Shown here: in pieces, positions 1-6,614 of the stretch
Numbering within the stretch: position 1 is the stretch's first letter
Layout: the number at the start of each line of letters is the position of its first letter
Source of the DNA: Gammaproteobacteria bacterium
Lineage (GTDB): Bacteria; Pseudomonadota; Gammaproteobacteria; S012-40
Length of the DNA: 15,490 nucleotides
Assembly: GCA_029879945.1 (NCBI GenBank)
Contig: JAOUPJ010000045.1
Span: 1 to 15,490 of the forward strand
Direction of reading: 5' to 3'
Notes under the pieces: generated by a model
What the model was told of the DNA's origin: nothing
Databases searched by the model: none
What the model saw: only the letters and a program-made list of their open reading frames with translations
Position numbers and translations under genes: made by a program

Positions 1-1
1 C

Positions 2-391
2 ATGTGCCGCAGTGGTGCCCGCGCTACGCAGGCCACCGAGATTGCCAAGGGCCTGGGCTATAATGACGCCCACAGCTACGAGGCCTATCCAGGCGGAATT
101 TTACAATGGAAACAAGAAGGTAAGCCAGTTCAGGCGGTCATCGGCGGGCCCTTGCCCTTGATTCGCCAGATGCAACTCACCGTCGGCAGCATGATCCTGG
201 TCTTTTCCCTTTTGGCCGTCTTCATCAGCCCCTGGTTTGGTATCGCCAGCGCCTTTGCGGGTATCGGCCTACTTAGTGCGGGAATCACGGGTAACTGTGC
301 AGCAGTCAATCTACTGACCAAGGCCCCCTGGAATCGTGCGAATCCCGGTCTGAAACAGTCTTACTGCCAGGCAGCAGGAAACTGCGACTAA
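2..391 (+). CDS. Membrane-bound rhodanese, YgaP-like (5' end outside window)
   Basis: This is the C-terminal part of a rhodanese fused to a membrane anchor (DUF2892 type). The visible frame opens at the catalytic loop CRSGAR, whose Cys (second visible codon) would carry the persulfide; the ATG at base 2 is an internal codon, not the start. After the rest of the rhodanese fold comes PLPLIRQMQL and two hydrophobic helices, then an APWNRA-type ending. This order closely resembles E. coli YgaP, an inner-membrane sulfurtransferase. Beyond the usual YgaP end there is a short tail with two more cysteines (SYCQAAGNCD). The downstream same-strand genes also handle sulfane sulfur, which supports a role in moving persulfide sulfur at the membrane. 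The substrate is inferred from the family. The N-terminal half cannot be seen. Confidence 0.88.
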   Translation: MCRSGARATQATEIAKGLGYNDAHSYEAYPGGILQWKQEGKPVQAVIGGPLPLIRQMQLTVGSMILVFSLLAVFISPWFGIASAFAGIGLLSAGITGNCAAVNLLTKAPWNRANPGLKQSYCQAAGNCD

Positions 392-445
392 GAACTGGAT
401 TTGAACCAATTCCATGACCCAGATCACACTTTTTGCAGATTGGGC

Positions 446-474
446 TTGATTTCGGATTCAAAAGTGCATATACA
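446..474 (+). promoter_or_regulatory. Candidate sigma-70 promoter of the MarR-type gene
   Basis: A -35-like TTGATT (446-451) and a -10-like TATACA (469-474) are separated by exactly 17 bases and lie about 40 bases before the marR-type start codon. Transcription would begin near 481. The -10 box lies inside the first copy of the direct repeat at 465-488, which would suit autoregulation. This is a consensus match by eye only. Confidence 0.5.
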
Positions 475-488
475 TACATGCATATACA
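465..488 (+). repeat. Direct repeat TGCATATACA x2, candidate operator
   Basis: The 10-mer TGCATATACA occurs at 465-474 and again at 479-488, a 14-base period with a 4-base spacer (TACA/TACATG context). The first copy covers the predicted -10 box and the second covers the predicted transcription start. A regulator bound here would block the promoter, so the adjacent MarR-type protein is the natural candidate. MarR operators are more often inverted than direct repeats, so the assignment is an inference. Confidence 0.4.
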
Positions 489-511
489 CACAAGCTAGGT
501 GAAACCGCTTC

Positions 512-940
512 ATGCAGGAACCAAGACCCGAGACAGACAAGCTATTATGTATCAATCTTCAGATACTGAAAGCGAGTCATGTGGTGATGAAAACCTATGA
601 GGACGCCTACAGGCCCTATGGCATTAAAGCCACCCAGGTCCCTGTGCTCAGCCTGATTGGGAGCCGTGAACAGACCACGATAAAAGATATCGCGGATCTC
701 ACCGTCACCGAACGGAGTGTTCTGAGTCGAAAACTGCAAATCATGGAAGGTAACGACTGGATTTGTAAAAATTCGCTACCGGGTACTCGTGAAAAGTCTT
801 ATTCTTTGACGAAAAAAGGCGAGGAGTTACTGGATAAGGTAACCCCTGTGCGAGTCCAGGTACAAAATAGTCTGCTCGCAAAACTAAGCCCTGATGAGGC
901 CGAATTGCTTCTGGGCTTGTGTGAAAAATTGCAACACTGA
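512..940 (+). CDS. MarR/OhrR-like transcriptional regulator with N-terminal Cys
   Basis: A 142-residue protein of usual MarR length. It has an N-terminal helix, a winged helix-turn-helix (about residues 55-100, with TIKDIADLTVTERSVLSRKL as the HTH and a wing around SLPGTREKSYSLT) and a C-terminal dimerisation helix. Cys13 sits in LLCINLQ, the place where OhrR-type regulators carry their reactive cysteine. Two more cysteines are at 85 and 137. The gene follows a rhodanese and precedes, by 25 bases, a second rhodanese and a persulfide dioxygenase, so it is likely to control them. A sulfane-sulfur or peroxide signal through Cys13 is my inference; known bacterial persulfide sensors BigR/SqrR are ArsR-type. 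The start ATG follows TAGGTGA at a slightly long spacing. The family call is firm, the ligand is not. Confidence 0.88.
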   Translation: MQEPRPETDKLLCINLQILKASHVVMKTYEDAYRPYGIKATQVPVLSLIGSREQTTIKDIADLTVTERSVLSRKLQIMEGNDWICKNSLPGTREKSYSLTKKGEELLDKVTPVRVQVQNSLLAKLSPDEAELLLGLCEKLQH

Positions 941-965
941 TTGGTAACAGTAAGGAGATCATCTC

Positions 966-1259
966 ATGTCATCTATTATTAAAGGCAGTCACGCACGGGC
1001 CATGGTTGAAGAACAAAATGCCCAACTGGTGGATGTTAGAAATCCGCAGGAATTCAGTAACGGCGCAGTACCAGGAGCCATCAATATCCCTGTAAACATG
1101 ATTCCCAATCTGGCTTCCCAGCATTTGGATAACAGTAAGCCTGTGATCGTGTATTGTGTGAGTGGTGGTCGTAGCGCCCAGGCCCAGATGATCCTCAACA
1201 GCATGGGCTTCAATGATGTTCACAATGTAGGGAATGCACAGAACTATCTGAACAATTAA
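966..1259 (+). CDS. Single-domain rhodanese sulfurtransferase
   Basis: A 97-residue, stand-alone rhodanese domain without signal peptide or membrane segment, so cytoplasmic. It has the early LVDVRNPQEF motif (residues 21-30) and the catalytic loop CVSGGRSA with the persulfide-forming Cys64. Proteins of this kind move sulfane sulfur between thiosulfate, glutathione persulfide or carrier proteins. The start is set by a good AAGGAG about ten bases upstream. It lies 25 bases after the MarR-type regulator and 64 bases before the persulfide dioxygenase; rhodanese next to, or fused to, a persulfide dioxygenase is a known arrangement in bacteria. The two enzymes probably work on the same glutathione persulfide pool. 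Direction of transfer cannot be read from the sequence. Confidence 0.92.
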   Translation: MSSIIKGSHARAMVEEQNAQLVDVRNPQEFSNGAVPGAINIPVNMIPNLASQHLDNSKPVIVYCVSGGRSAQAQMILNSMGFNDVHNVGNAQNYLNN

Positions 1260-1265
1260 AATTTT

Positions 1266-1296
1266 TTGCCTTTATATATTAGTAATTAATTATATT
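1266..1296 (+). promoter_or_regulatory. AT-rich spacer with possible internal promoter
   Basis: The 64 bases between the rhodanese and the dioxygenase genes are strikingly AT-rich. They include TTGCCT (1266-1271) and TATATT (1291-1296) with 19 bases between, or TTATAT with 18. This is a weak match; base composition alone makes -10-like strings likely here. Confidence 0.25.
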
Positions 1297-1323
1297 TTAA
1301 ATTATCGCGGAGATAGGTCAGCC

Positions 1324-2010
1324 ATGAAAGTAAGACAACTTTTTGATCAAGACACCTGGACCTACACCTATTTGGTGTGGGATGAAGAAACTCGCGAGGC
1401 CGCCATCATAGATTCGGTGAAAGAGCAATTTGATCGAGATAGTAAGTACATCGAAGCGCTGGATCTGAATCTGAAATATGCGCTGGAAACCCATGTGCAC
1501 GCCGACCACATTACGGCCTCGGGCAAACATCGCATGTTGTTTGGCACCAAGGTGGGTGTGCATAGAGACGGCGGCAGCGAATGCGCCAATATCCAAATAG
1601 AAGACGGAGACGAGTTTAAGCTGGGGTCTCAGACCATTAAGGCTATACACACTCCCGGTCATACGGCTGGCGACGTGAGCTTTCTTATCGATGGCGCTGT
1701 CTTTACGGGTGATGCCCTGTTGATACGCGCCTGTGGCCGCACCGATTTTCAACAAGGTGATTCAGCGACCTTGTATGAGTCGATTACTCAAAAACTTTTT
1801 ACTTTACCTGATGACACGATTGTCTATCCGGGTCATGACTATAGCGGCTTCACGGCATCCACCATTGGTGAAGAAAAGGCATTGAATCCACGCCTGGGAC
1901 AAAACAGGCCCAAGGAGGCGTTTATGGAGATCATGGACAATATGAATCTTCCTAAACCCAAACGTATAGACATTGCCGTTCCGGGCAACCTAGCCTGTGG
2001 ACTCGCATAA
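1324..2010 (+). CDS. Persulfide dioxygenase, ETHE1-like metallo-beta-lactamase fold
   Basis: A 228-residue metallo-beta-lactamase-fold protein of the ETHE1/persulfide dioxygenase group, which oxidises glutathione persulfide to sulfite and glutathione with a mononuclear iron. Visible motifs are THVHADH (His57, His59, Asp61, His62), HTPGH (His109, His113), TGDALL (Asp130) and YPGHDYSG (His171). His57, His113 and Asp130 correspond to the iron ligands of human ETHE1. The segment ACGRTDFQQGD and the ending PKRIDIAVPGNLACG are typical of this group and not of glyoxalase II. A GGAG/AGGT element lies shortly upstream of the ATG. It is the last gene of the sulfur module before a strong terminator. No fused rhodanese domain is present; the separate rhodanese gene just upstream supplies it. 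Confidence 0.93.
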   Translation: MKVRQLFDQDTWTYTYLVWDEETREAAIIDSVKEQFDRDSKYIEALDLNLKYALETHVHADHITASGKHRMLFGTKVGVHRDGGSECANIQIEDGDEFKLGSQTIKAIHTPGHTAGDVSFLIDGAVFTGDALLIRACGRTDFQQGDSATLYESITQKLFTLPDDTIVYPGHDYSGFTASTIGEEKALNPRLGQNRPKEAFMEIMDNMNLPKPKRIDIAVPGNLACGLA

Positions 2011-2060
2011 CGATTTTTTGTAACCACTATCCCGCTTGCCGAAAGGCAAAAACCCACTTT

Positions 2061-2093
2061 GGCCGGTCCCCTCCCTGTACCGGCCTTTTTTTT
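2061..2093 (+). terminator. Rho-independent terminator after the dioxygenase gene
   Basis: GGCCGGT (2061-2067) pairs perfectly with ACCGGCC (2079-2085) over an 11-base loop and is followed by eight T residues. A smaller hairpin, TTGCC-GAAA-GGCAA (2036-2049), lies just before it. It ends the sulfur module. Confidence 0.9.
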
Positions 2094-2351
2094 AACTTCC
2101 GATTTTTAATGTGCCTCATCGGAATCCAGACCGCTTCGCTACCACCTCGGTTTGTAATTTTGTCTTCCTCGTGTTAGTCCTTCGGTCTGCCCATACTGAT
2201 CTAGGCACACAACAAAACGCCCAACATTTTAAATTGAGTCCACGAGGAAATTTCCTTCGTCTGCAGCGTAGAATGCGTTTAAAAATCTTTGTTCGATTTC
2301 CCCTACGCCCACGTCTGTACTCACTTACTTTAGAAAATAGGGTACATGAAA

Positions 2352-2395
2352 CCGGGCCAAACCTGAGTGCCGCCCTGCTATAAGGTTCAACCCGG
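2352..2395 (+). repeat. Two-part imperfect inverted repeat
   Basis: CCGGG (2352-2356) pairs with CCCGG (2391-2395), and AACCT (2360-2364) pairs with AGGTT (2383-2387). A symmetric 3x3 internal loop separates the two stems, and the top loop is 18 bases. No T-run follows at once, so it is not a classical terminator. Confidence 0.45.
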
Positions 2396-2403
2396 AACAA
2401 GTC

Positions 2404-2419
2404 CAAGCAGAACTGCTTG
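2404..2419 (+). repeat. Perfect palindrome CAAGCAG-AA-CTGCTTG
   Basis: Two 7-base arms are separated by only two bases. That is too tight for a hairpin closed over its full length and fits a site for a dimeric DNA-binding protein better. It lies about 200 bases before the lipoprotein start. Which protein binds it, if any, is unknown. Confidence 0.45.
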
Positions 2420-2472
2420 AAAAGATTTAGACAAATTCACCAAAAAATTACCGAGGTTAGTCGACTTGTTTA

Positions 2473-2564
2473 TACCCTCACTTTTTATTAGGGTAATGCC
2501 AGCAAGGCAATACTGAATTGATTCAGAAAGTCGAACCGCCTATCCCCTGGTATTCGAAAACCAG
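2473..2564 (+). promoter_or_regulatory. Candidate structured 5' leader of the lipoprotein gene
   Basis: Four short inverted repeats follow one another. They are TACCCT/AGGGTA (2473-2478 and 2490-2495), TGCC-AGCAA-GGCA (2497-2509), CTGAA-TTGA-TTCAG (2513-2526) and CTGGT/ACCAG (2547-2551 and 2560-2564). They end about 57 bases before the start codon. I compared it from memory with the c-di-GMP-I riboswitch and found no match. It may be an RNA regulator or chance. Confidence 0.3.
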
Positions 2565-2621
2565 CCGCTGGAGTTGTACGCCCCCCCGGATAATTTAAAC
2601 GAGAAAACCAAGGTGTTTATT

Positions 2622-5600
2622 ATGAAGTCCCAGCCTCTGAACTTTACCCATCGTTCTTTTGCCATCGCATCACTGGTGCTCGCCTTATCGGCCTGTTCGG
2701 GTGAGGCGGACGATATTGCGAACAGCGCCCCGGTGGCAACAAATCTCAGTATCTCAAATACCGATGGAGGCGCAGCCCTCGTTGGCGAGCAACTGACTGC
2801 TGTATACAGCTACTCGGATGCCGAAGGCGATGCAGAAGGACAATCCAGATTTCGCTGGTTTCGTAATGATGTCGCGATCTCCGGCGCGACCAGCAACACT
2901 TACACTTTGCTACCAGAAGATTCTCAAAAAGACCTTCGTTTCGAAGTCACACCTGTTGCGGTGAGCGGTACGCTAGTGGGTCAGAGCACCTTGTCTTCAA
3001 TTGTTGTTATCGGAAACCTCGCCCCCACTGCCAGTAACGTAACGGCGGTTGATTCGAATGGTGGCCAACTCCTCATCGGCGATACACTCACCGGCTCATA
3101 TACCTTTAACGATATCGATGGCGATGCGGAAGGCCTGTCTACCTATCGATGGTTCAGAGGCACTCAGGCGATAGCCGGTGCCACCCAGTCGAGCTACACC
3201 ACCGTAGAAGCAGACAGCGGCTACATGCTCTATTTTGAAATAACACCGGTTTCCAGTACAGGCACTACATTGGGTACGGCTGTAAGTTCAGGCGGTGTAA
3301 CACCGAATACCCTGCCAGTAATAAGCGACATCCTAATTGTTGATACCAATGGTAGCTCACCCATCGTGGGCGATACCTTGAGCGGGGGCTATGTATACTT
3401 TGACACAGAGAATGATCCACAAGGCAGCACCAGCGTGCGCTGGCTGCGAAACGGTGTCGCCATCCCCGGCGCGACAAACAGCACCTATATTACAACCATC
3501 GATGATCTCGGTAAGGAGATAGTTTTCGAAGTGACACTGGCTGCCTCCACAGGCTCCACGATGCCCGTTGTTGCGACGTCACCCGGACTGACCATTGTTA
3601 ATGTCGCCCCCATCGCAACAGGCGTAGGAATAGTCGATAGTAATGGCGGGGCGTTGATCGTTGGGGATAGCCTCACCGGCAACTATACCTATAGTGATGA
3701 GGATGGCGATAGTGAAGGCACTTCCACCTTTCGCTGGTTACGCAATGGCGTCGCTATTCCCGGCGCAACCAGCATAGGCTATAGCGTGACTGCTGCCGAG
3801 GCAGGAACCAACATTTCCTTTGAAGTCACACCAATTGCCGCCACGGGGGTGACGACGGGAACAGCCGCTACATCCGGTGCACTCGGTGTCAACGAATTCC
3901 CAACCGCCACCAGTCTCAGTATCGTCGACAATAATGGCGGGAGAATAAAAGCCGGTGACGTGTTATCGGGAAGTTATACCTATAGCGACCTGGAAAGTGA
4001 TGCAGAAGGCACTTCCACCTTTCGCTGGTTACGCAATGGCGTCGCTATTCCCGGCGAAACGACTACGAGTTACGCCGTGAGCTCGGCAGACTTTGACCAG
4101 GCCCTACAATTTGAAGTCACGCCCGTTGCGGCAACAGGTTCCACAAACGGTGTGGCAACCCTATCGGCAGTCACTCAAGGTCCAAGCACCAACAATAATC
4201 TCTCAGGCATAAACTTGTCTGCCAGTGCGCTTGATCAAACCTTCGACCCCGCACAGCTCGATTACACCGCTACCGTCGGTTTTCTCGCGGCGAGTCTGCA
4301 ACTCACCGTGCCCACCGAACACCCGGGCGCGAGCGTAAAGGTCAATACCATGGCAGTGGACAGCCTCAACAGGAGTCAGTTACTGGCACTTGCGGAAGGC
4401 GCCAATGCGGCCATCAACATCGAGGTGACATCCGAGGCCAATACCGTGCAAGCCTATACCCTGACGCCAACACGTGAAGTGGCCAGCACACTCGCCGAAC
4501 GCGTCTACGTCAAGGCCTCCAATTCCGGTATCGCCAATACAAGCTATGGCGATGAATTTGGTTATTCCCTTGCCATCGACGGCGACACCATTGCAATCGG
4601 CGCGCGCTATGAATCCAGCGCCGCCACCGGCATCGATGGCGATCAGACTGACAACAGCAAGATATACGCTGGCGCTGTTTATGTGTTTACCCGCAGTGGG
4701 GGTACATGGAGCCAGCAGGCCTACATCAAGGCGTCTAATACCGATCTGGAAGATTACTTCGGTTGTTCGGTCGCGCTGGACGGTGACACACTCGTTGTCG
4801 GCGCCTGTGGTGAAGATAGCGCCTCGACTACCGTAAACGGTGATCAGGGCGGTGGAAAGGCGAGTTCCGGGGCTGCCTATGTATACATCCGAAGTGGCAC
4901 CACCTGGTCTCAACAAGCGTACTTGAAGGCATCCAATAGCGGTACCGGGGATAATTTTGGTTCCGCCGTAGCGATTCACGGCGATACCCTGGCCGTAGGC
5001 GCCCGTCTGGAAGACAGTAGCGCTACCGATGTCGATGGCGATCAGACACTCGATAATGCGACGGATTCAGGTGCCGTGTATGTGTTTATCCGGTCCGGAA
5101 CAAGCTGGTCGCAACAGGCCTATATCAAGGCCTCGAACACTGGCTTGAATGACAAGTTCGGTAAATCAGTCGCACTGGAGGGCGACACCCTGGCAGTAGG
5201 CGCCCACCAGGAGGGTAGCTCCTCAACAGGAATCAATAGCACACCAAACGATGACCTATCGCCGTCGTCTGTCGGAGCGGTCTATGTGTTTACCCGCACG
5301 GGAACAAGCTGGGCACAAGAGGCCTATATCAAGTCATCCAACCCCGGAAGCAATGACAACTTCGGCTATGCCGTCGACCTGAGTGGCGACACCCTTGCCG
5401 TGGGTGCCTGGGGGGAAGAGGGTACTAGTAGTGGCGTAGGCGGCAACCCGGCCCTGACTGGGTCAGCCAGTGCCGGCGCCGTATTTATTTTTACCCGTTC
5501 GGGAAGCACCTGGTCACCACAGGAATATATCAAAGCCAAAACCACTTCAAGTAGTGAACGTTTTGGCTGGTCGGTATCACTGGACAAGGACACCCTGGTT

Positions 5601-5864
5601 GTTGGTGCACCAGGCGAAAAGGCCGCCTCGACCAATACAGGTGCAATCAATGTCTATACACGCAGCGGTACTACCTGGACCCTACATTCCGAACATAATA
5701 CCTCCAACAAACAGCAATCCGACGAATTCGGCTGGGCCGTGGGTGTTAGTGGTGACACCATTGTGGGGTCAGCCTTTCATGAGGACAGCAATGAAACAGG
5801 CACCACCGGTACCGGGGCCGACAATTCGATGTCGAATTCGGGTGCAGCGTACATATTTCAATAG
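2622..5864 (+). CDS. Large lipoprotein: five Ig-like repeats, cadherin-like domain, seven-bladed FG-GAP propeller
   Basis: A 1080-residue predicted lipoprotein. I start it at the ATG at 2622, because AAGGTG precedes it by six bases and the protein then opens with a lipoprotein signal peptide and lipobox LSAC (Cys25); the frame is open 16 codons further upstream. Ser follows the Cys, which suggests outer-membrane sorting. Residues about 34-520 are five repeats of about 97 residues with the pattern GDxLTGxYTYxDxDGDxEG...RWxRNGVAIPGAT...FEVTP, an Ig-like fold with an acidic, probably calcium-binding loop. Residues about 524-618 look like a cadherin-like beta-sandwich. Residues about 623-1080 hold seven FG-GAP-type blades (FGYSLAI, FGCSVAL, FGSAVAI, FGKSVAL, FGYAVDL, FGWSVSL, FGWAVGV, each followed by a xGDTxxxGA-like strand), enough for one closed propeller. 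It is likely a surface protein for adhesion or binding; the ligand is unknown. It stands alone between a gene-poor stretch and a terminator. Confidence 0.85.
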   Translation: MKSQPLNFTHRSFAIASLVLALSACSGEADDIANSAPVATNLSISNTDGGAALVGEQLTAVYSYSDAEGDAEGQSRFRWFRNDVAISGATSNTYTLLPEDSQKDLRFEVTPVAVSGTLVGQSTLSSIVVIGNLAPTASNVTAVDSNGGQLLIGDTLTGSYTFNDIDGDAEGLSTYRWFRGTQAIAGATQSSYTTVEADSGYMLYFEITPVSSTGTTLGTAVSSGGVTPNTLPVISDILIVDTNGSSPIVGDTLSGGYVYFDTENDPQGSTSVRWLRNGVAIPGATNSTYITTIDDLGKEIVFEVTLAASTGSTMPVVATSPGLTIVNVAPIATGVGIVDSNGGALIVGDSLTGNYTYSDEDGDSEGTSTFRWLRNGVAIPGATSIGYSVTAAEAGTNISFEVTPIAATGVTTGTAATSGALGVNEFPTATSLSIVDNNGGRIKAGDVLSGSYTYSDLESDAEGTSTFRWLRNGVAIPGETTTSYAVSSADFDQALQFEVTPVAATGSTNGVATLSAVTQGPSTNNNLSGINLSASALDQTFDPAQLDYTATVGFLAASLQLTVPTEHPGASVKVNTMAVDSLNRSQLLALAEGANAAINIEVTSEANTVQAYTLTPTREVASTLAERVYVKASNSGIANTSYGDEFGYSLAIDGDTIAIGARYESSAATGIDGDQTDNSKIYAGAVYVFTRSGGTWSQQAYIKASNTDLEDYFGCSVALDGDTLVVGACGEDSASTTVNGDQGGGKASSGAAYVYIRSGTTWSQQAYLKASNSGTGDNFGSAVAIHGDTLAVGARLEDSSATDVDGDQTLDNATDSGAVYVFIRSGTSWSQQAYIKASNTGLNDKFGKSVALEGDTLAVGAHQEGSSSTGINSTPNDDLSPSSVGAVYVFTRTGTSWAQEAYIKSSNPGSNDNFGYAVDLSGDTLAVGAWGEEGTSSGVGGNPALTGSASAGAVFIFTRSGSTWSPQEYIKAKTTSSSERFGWSVSLDKDTLVVGAPGEKAASTNTGAINVYTRSGTTWTLHSEHNTSNKQQSDEFGWAVGVSGDTIVGSAFHEDSNETGTTGTGADNSMSNSGAAYIFQ
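3714..3765 (+). repeat. 52-bp perfect direct repeat, copy 1
   Basis: This stretch in Ig-like repeat 4 is identical, base for base, to 4005-4056. The offset of 291 bases is exactly 97 codons, one domain length. It encodes EGTSTFRWLRNGVAIPG. Confidence 0.92.
4005..4056 (+). repeat. 52-bp perfect direct repeat, copy 2
   Basis: This is the second copy, in Ig-like repeat 5, of the segment at 3714-3765. The flanking codons of the two domains have diverged, so the identity is local. That points to gene conversion or recent segmental exchange between neighbouring domains. Confidence 0.92.
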
Positions 5865-5936
5865 GAGAAAGGAGCGGGCTTGATACCTTTTCGAGATTCA
5901 ATCCGCCCAAACCTTCAATTCCATAAGGCTCAAAAA

Positions 5937-5964
5937 GGGCCGGGGTAATATCCCGGCCTTTTTT
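5937..5964 (+). terminator. Rho-independent terminator after the lipoprotein gene
   Basis: GGCCGGG (5938-5944) pairs with CCCGGCC (5952-5958) across a 7-base loop and is followed by six T. A run of five A precedes the stem, so the structure could also work weakly in the other direction, although no minus-strand gene ends here. Confidence 0.88.
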
Positions 5965-5973
5965 CTTTGCACC

Positions 5974-6003
5974 TTGAAATCACCCCGAACAAACCCATAT
6001 TGC
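5974..6003 (+). promoter_or_regulatory. Possible promoter of the YqhA-like gene
   Basis: TTGAAA (5974-5979) is a good -35 match. The best -10 at the right distance is ATATTG or TATTGC (from 5997 or 5998), which is poor. A promoter is expected here because a terminator lies just upstream. Confidence 0.3.
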
Positions 6004-6029
6004 GATCTGGTGTTACAGGAGTAACTTGA

Positions 6030-6590
6030 ATGAAATCATTAGAACATGGGTTAGAAAGCTTGCTGTTTAGGAGCCGATGGTTGCTGGCGCCATTCTATTT
6101 GGGCCTGGTGATCACGATACTTTTTTTACTCATTAAGTTTTTCCAGCAATTCACCAATCTACTACCAACCGTATTGGATGCCGAATTCAAGCACCTCATT
6201 TTGCAAACCCTGGTGCTGGTTGACCTGACCCTTTTGGCCAACCTGCTGCTGATCATTATTTTTAGCGGCTACGAAAACTTTGTTTCCAAAATCGACACCT
6301 TTGGCAGCGAAGACCGTCCCAAGTGGATGGGCAAAGTCGATTTCTCTGACCTAAAAATAAAGCTGTTCGGCTCAATTGTGGCTATTTCCGGGATAGAGCT
6401 ACTCAAAGCCTTCCTGCTACTAGATAATTATGAAACCGAAGAGCTGGCTTGGCTTGTGGGAATACACCTCACCTTCGTGGTATCCGGCTTGTTATTTAGC
6501 TATATGGACAAGGTGGCAGCTGCTTCCAAGAAACTGGAATGCGAGGGCGAGGCCCTGCTGGCTGAAAAACAGGACAAAAAACACCATTAA
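6030..6590 (+). CDS. YqhA/UPF0114 family inner-membrane protein
   Basis: A 186-residue integral membrane protein that lines up along its length with E. coli YqhA. Shared marks are SRWLLAPFYLGL near the N-terminus, LVDLTLLANLLLIIIFSGYENFVSKID in the middle, IVAISGIELLKAF, and IHLTFVVSGLLFSYMDK near the end. Four hydrophobic stretches are expected to span the membrane, at about residues 15-40, 60-85, 110-130 and 142-160. The C-terminal tail is charged and longer than in E. coli. AGGAG lies eight bases before the ATG. The family has no established biochemical function that I can name with confidence. The gene has its own likely promoter after the preceding terminator and is followed by a stable hairpin. 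Confidence 0.87.
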   Translation: MKSLEHGLESLLFRSRWLLAPFYLGLVITILFLLIKFFQQFTNLLPTVLDAEFKHLILQTLVLVDLTLLANLLLIIIFSGYENFVSKIDTFGSEDRPKWMGKVDFSDLKIKLFGSIVAISGIELLKAFLLLDNYETEELAWLVGIHLTFVVSGLLFSYMDKVAAASKKLECEGEALLAEKQDKKHH

Positions 6591-6614
6591 TAAATTGCTT
6601 ACAGAACAACGATT

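Larger units (their letters stand above)
2094..2621 (+). other. Long stretch without a recognised gene, several inverted repeats
   Basis: About 530 bases separate the terminator from the lipoprotein gene. Open frames exist on both strands (2111-2383 plus, 2116-2406 minus), but neither has a ribosome binding site or a recognisable domain; the minus one is very rich in Arg and Cys, as chance frames often are. Structures seen by eye are a two-part stem at 2352-2395, a 16-base palindrome at 2404-2419, AGTCGACT at 2459-2466, and a run of short hairpins at 2473-2564. No tRNA, rRNA or known riboswitch consensus was recognised. Confidence 0.6.

Noticed and set aside
446..461. TTGA-N8-TCAA, resembling an FNR/CRP-family site before the MarR gene
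   Set aside because: The FNR consensus is TTGAT-N4-ATCAA (TTGA-N6-TCAA). The spacing here is two bases too long, and TTGATT is better explained as the -35 box.
2213..2240. Integron attC-like string (AACGCCCAAC)
   Set aside because: No matching complementary GTTGGGC-type partner occurs downstream, and no cassette structure is visible.
2473..2564. c-di-GMP-I (GEMM) riboswitch
   Set aside because: The conserved core elements of that class could not be found in the right order. Only generic short hairpins are present.
2574..2621. Longer start for the lipoprotein gene (ATG at 2574)
   Set aside because: It would place 16 charged residues before the signal peptide. The ATG at 2622 has a well-spaced ribosome binding site and yields a proper lipobox.
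4380..4979. 199-codon open frame on the minus strand inside the lipoprotein gene
   Set aside because: It is a shadow of a repetitive, biased coding sequence, with no ribosome binding site or domain, and it lies wholly within a convincing gene.
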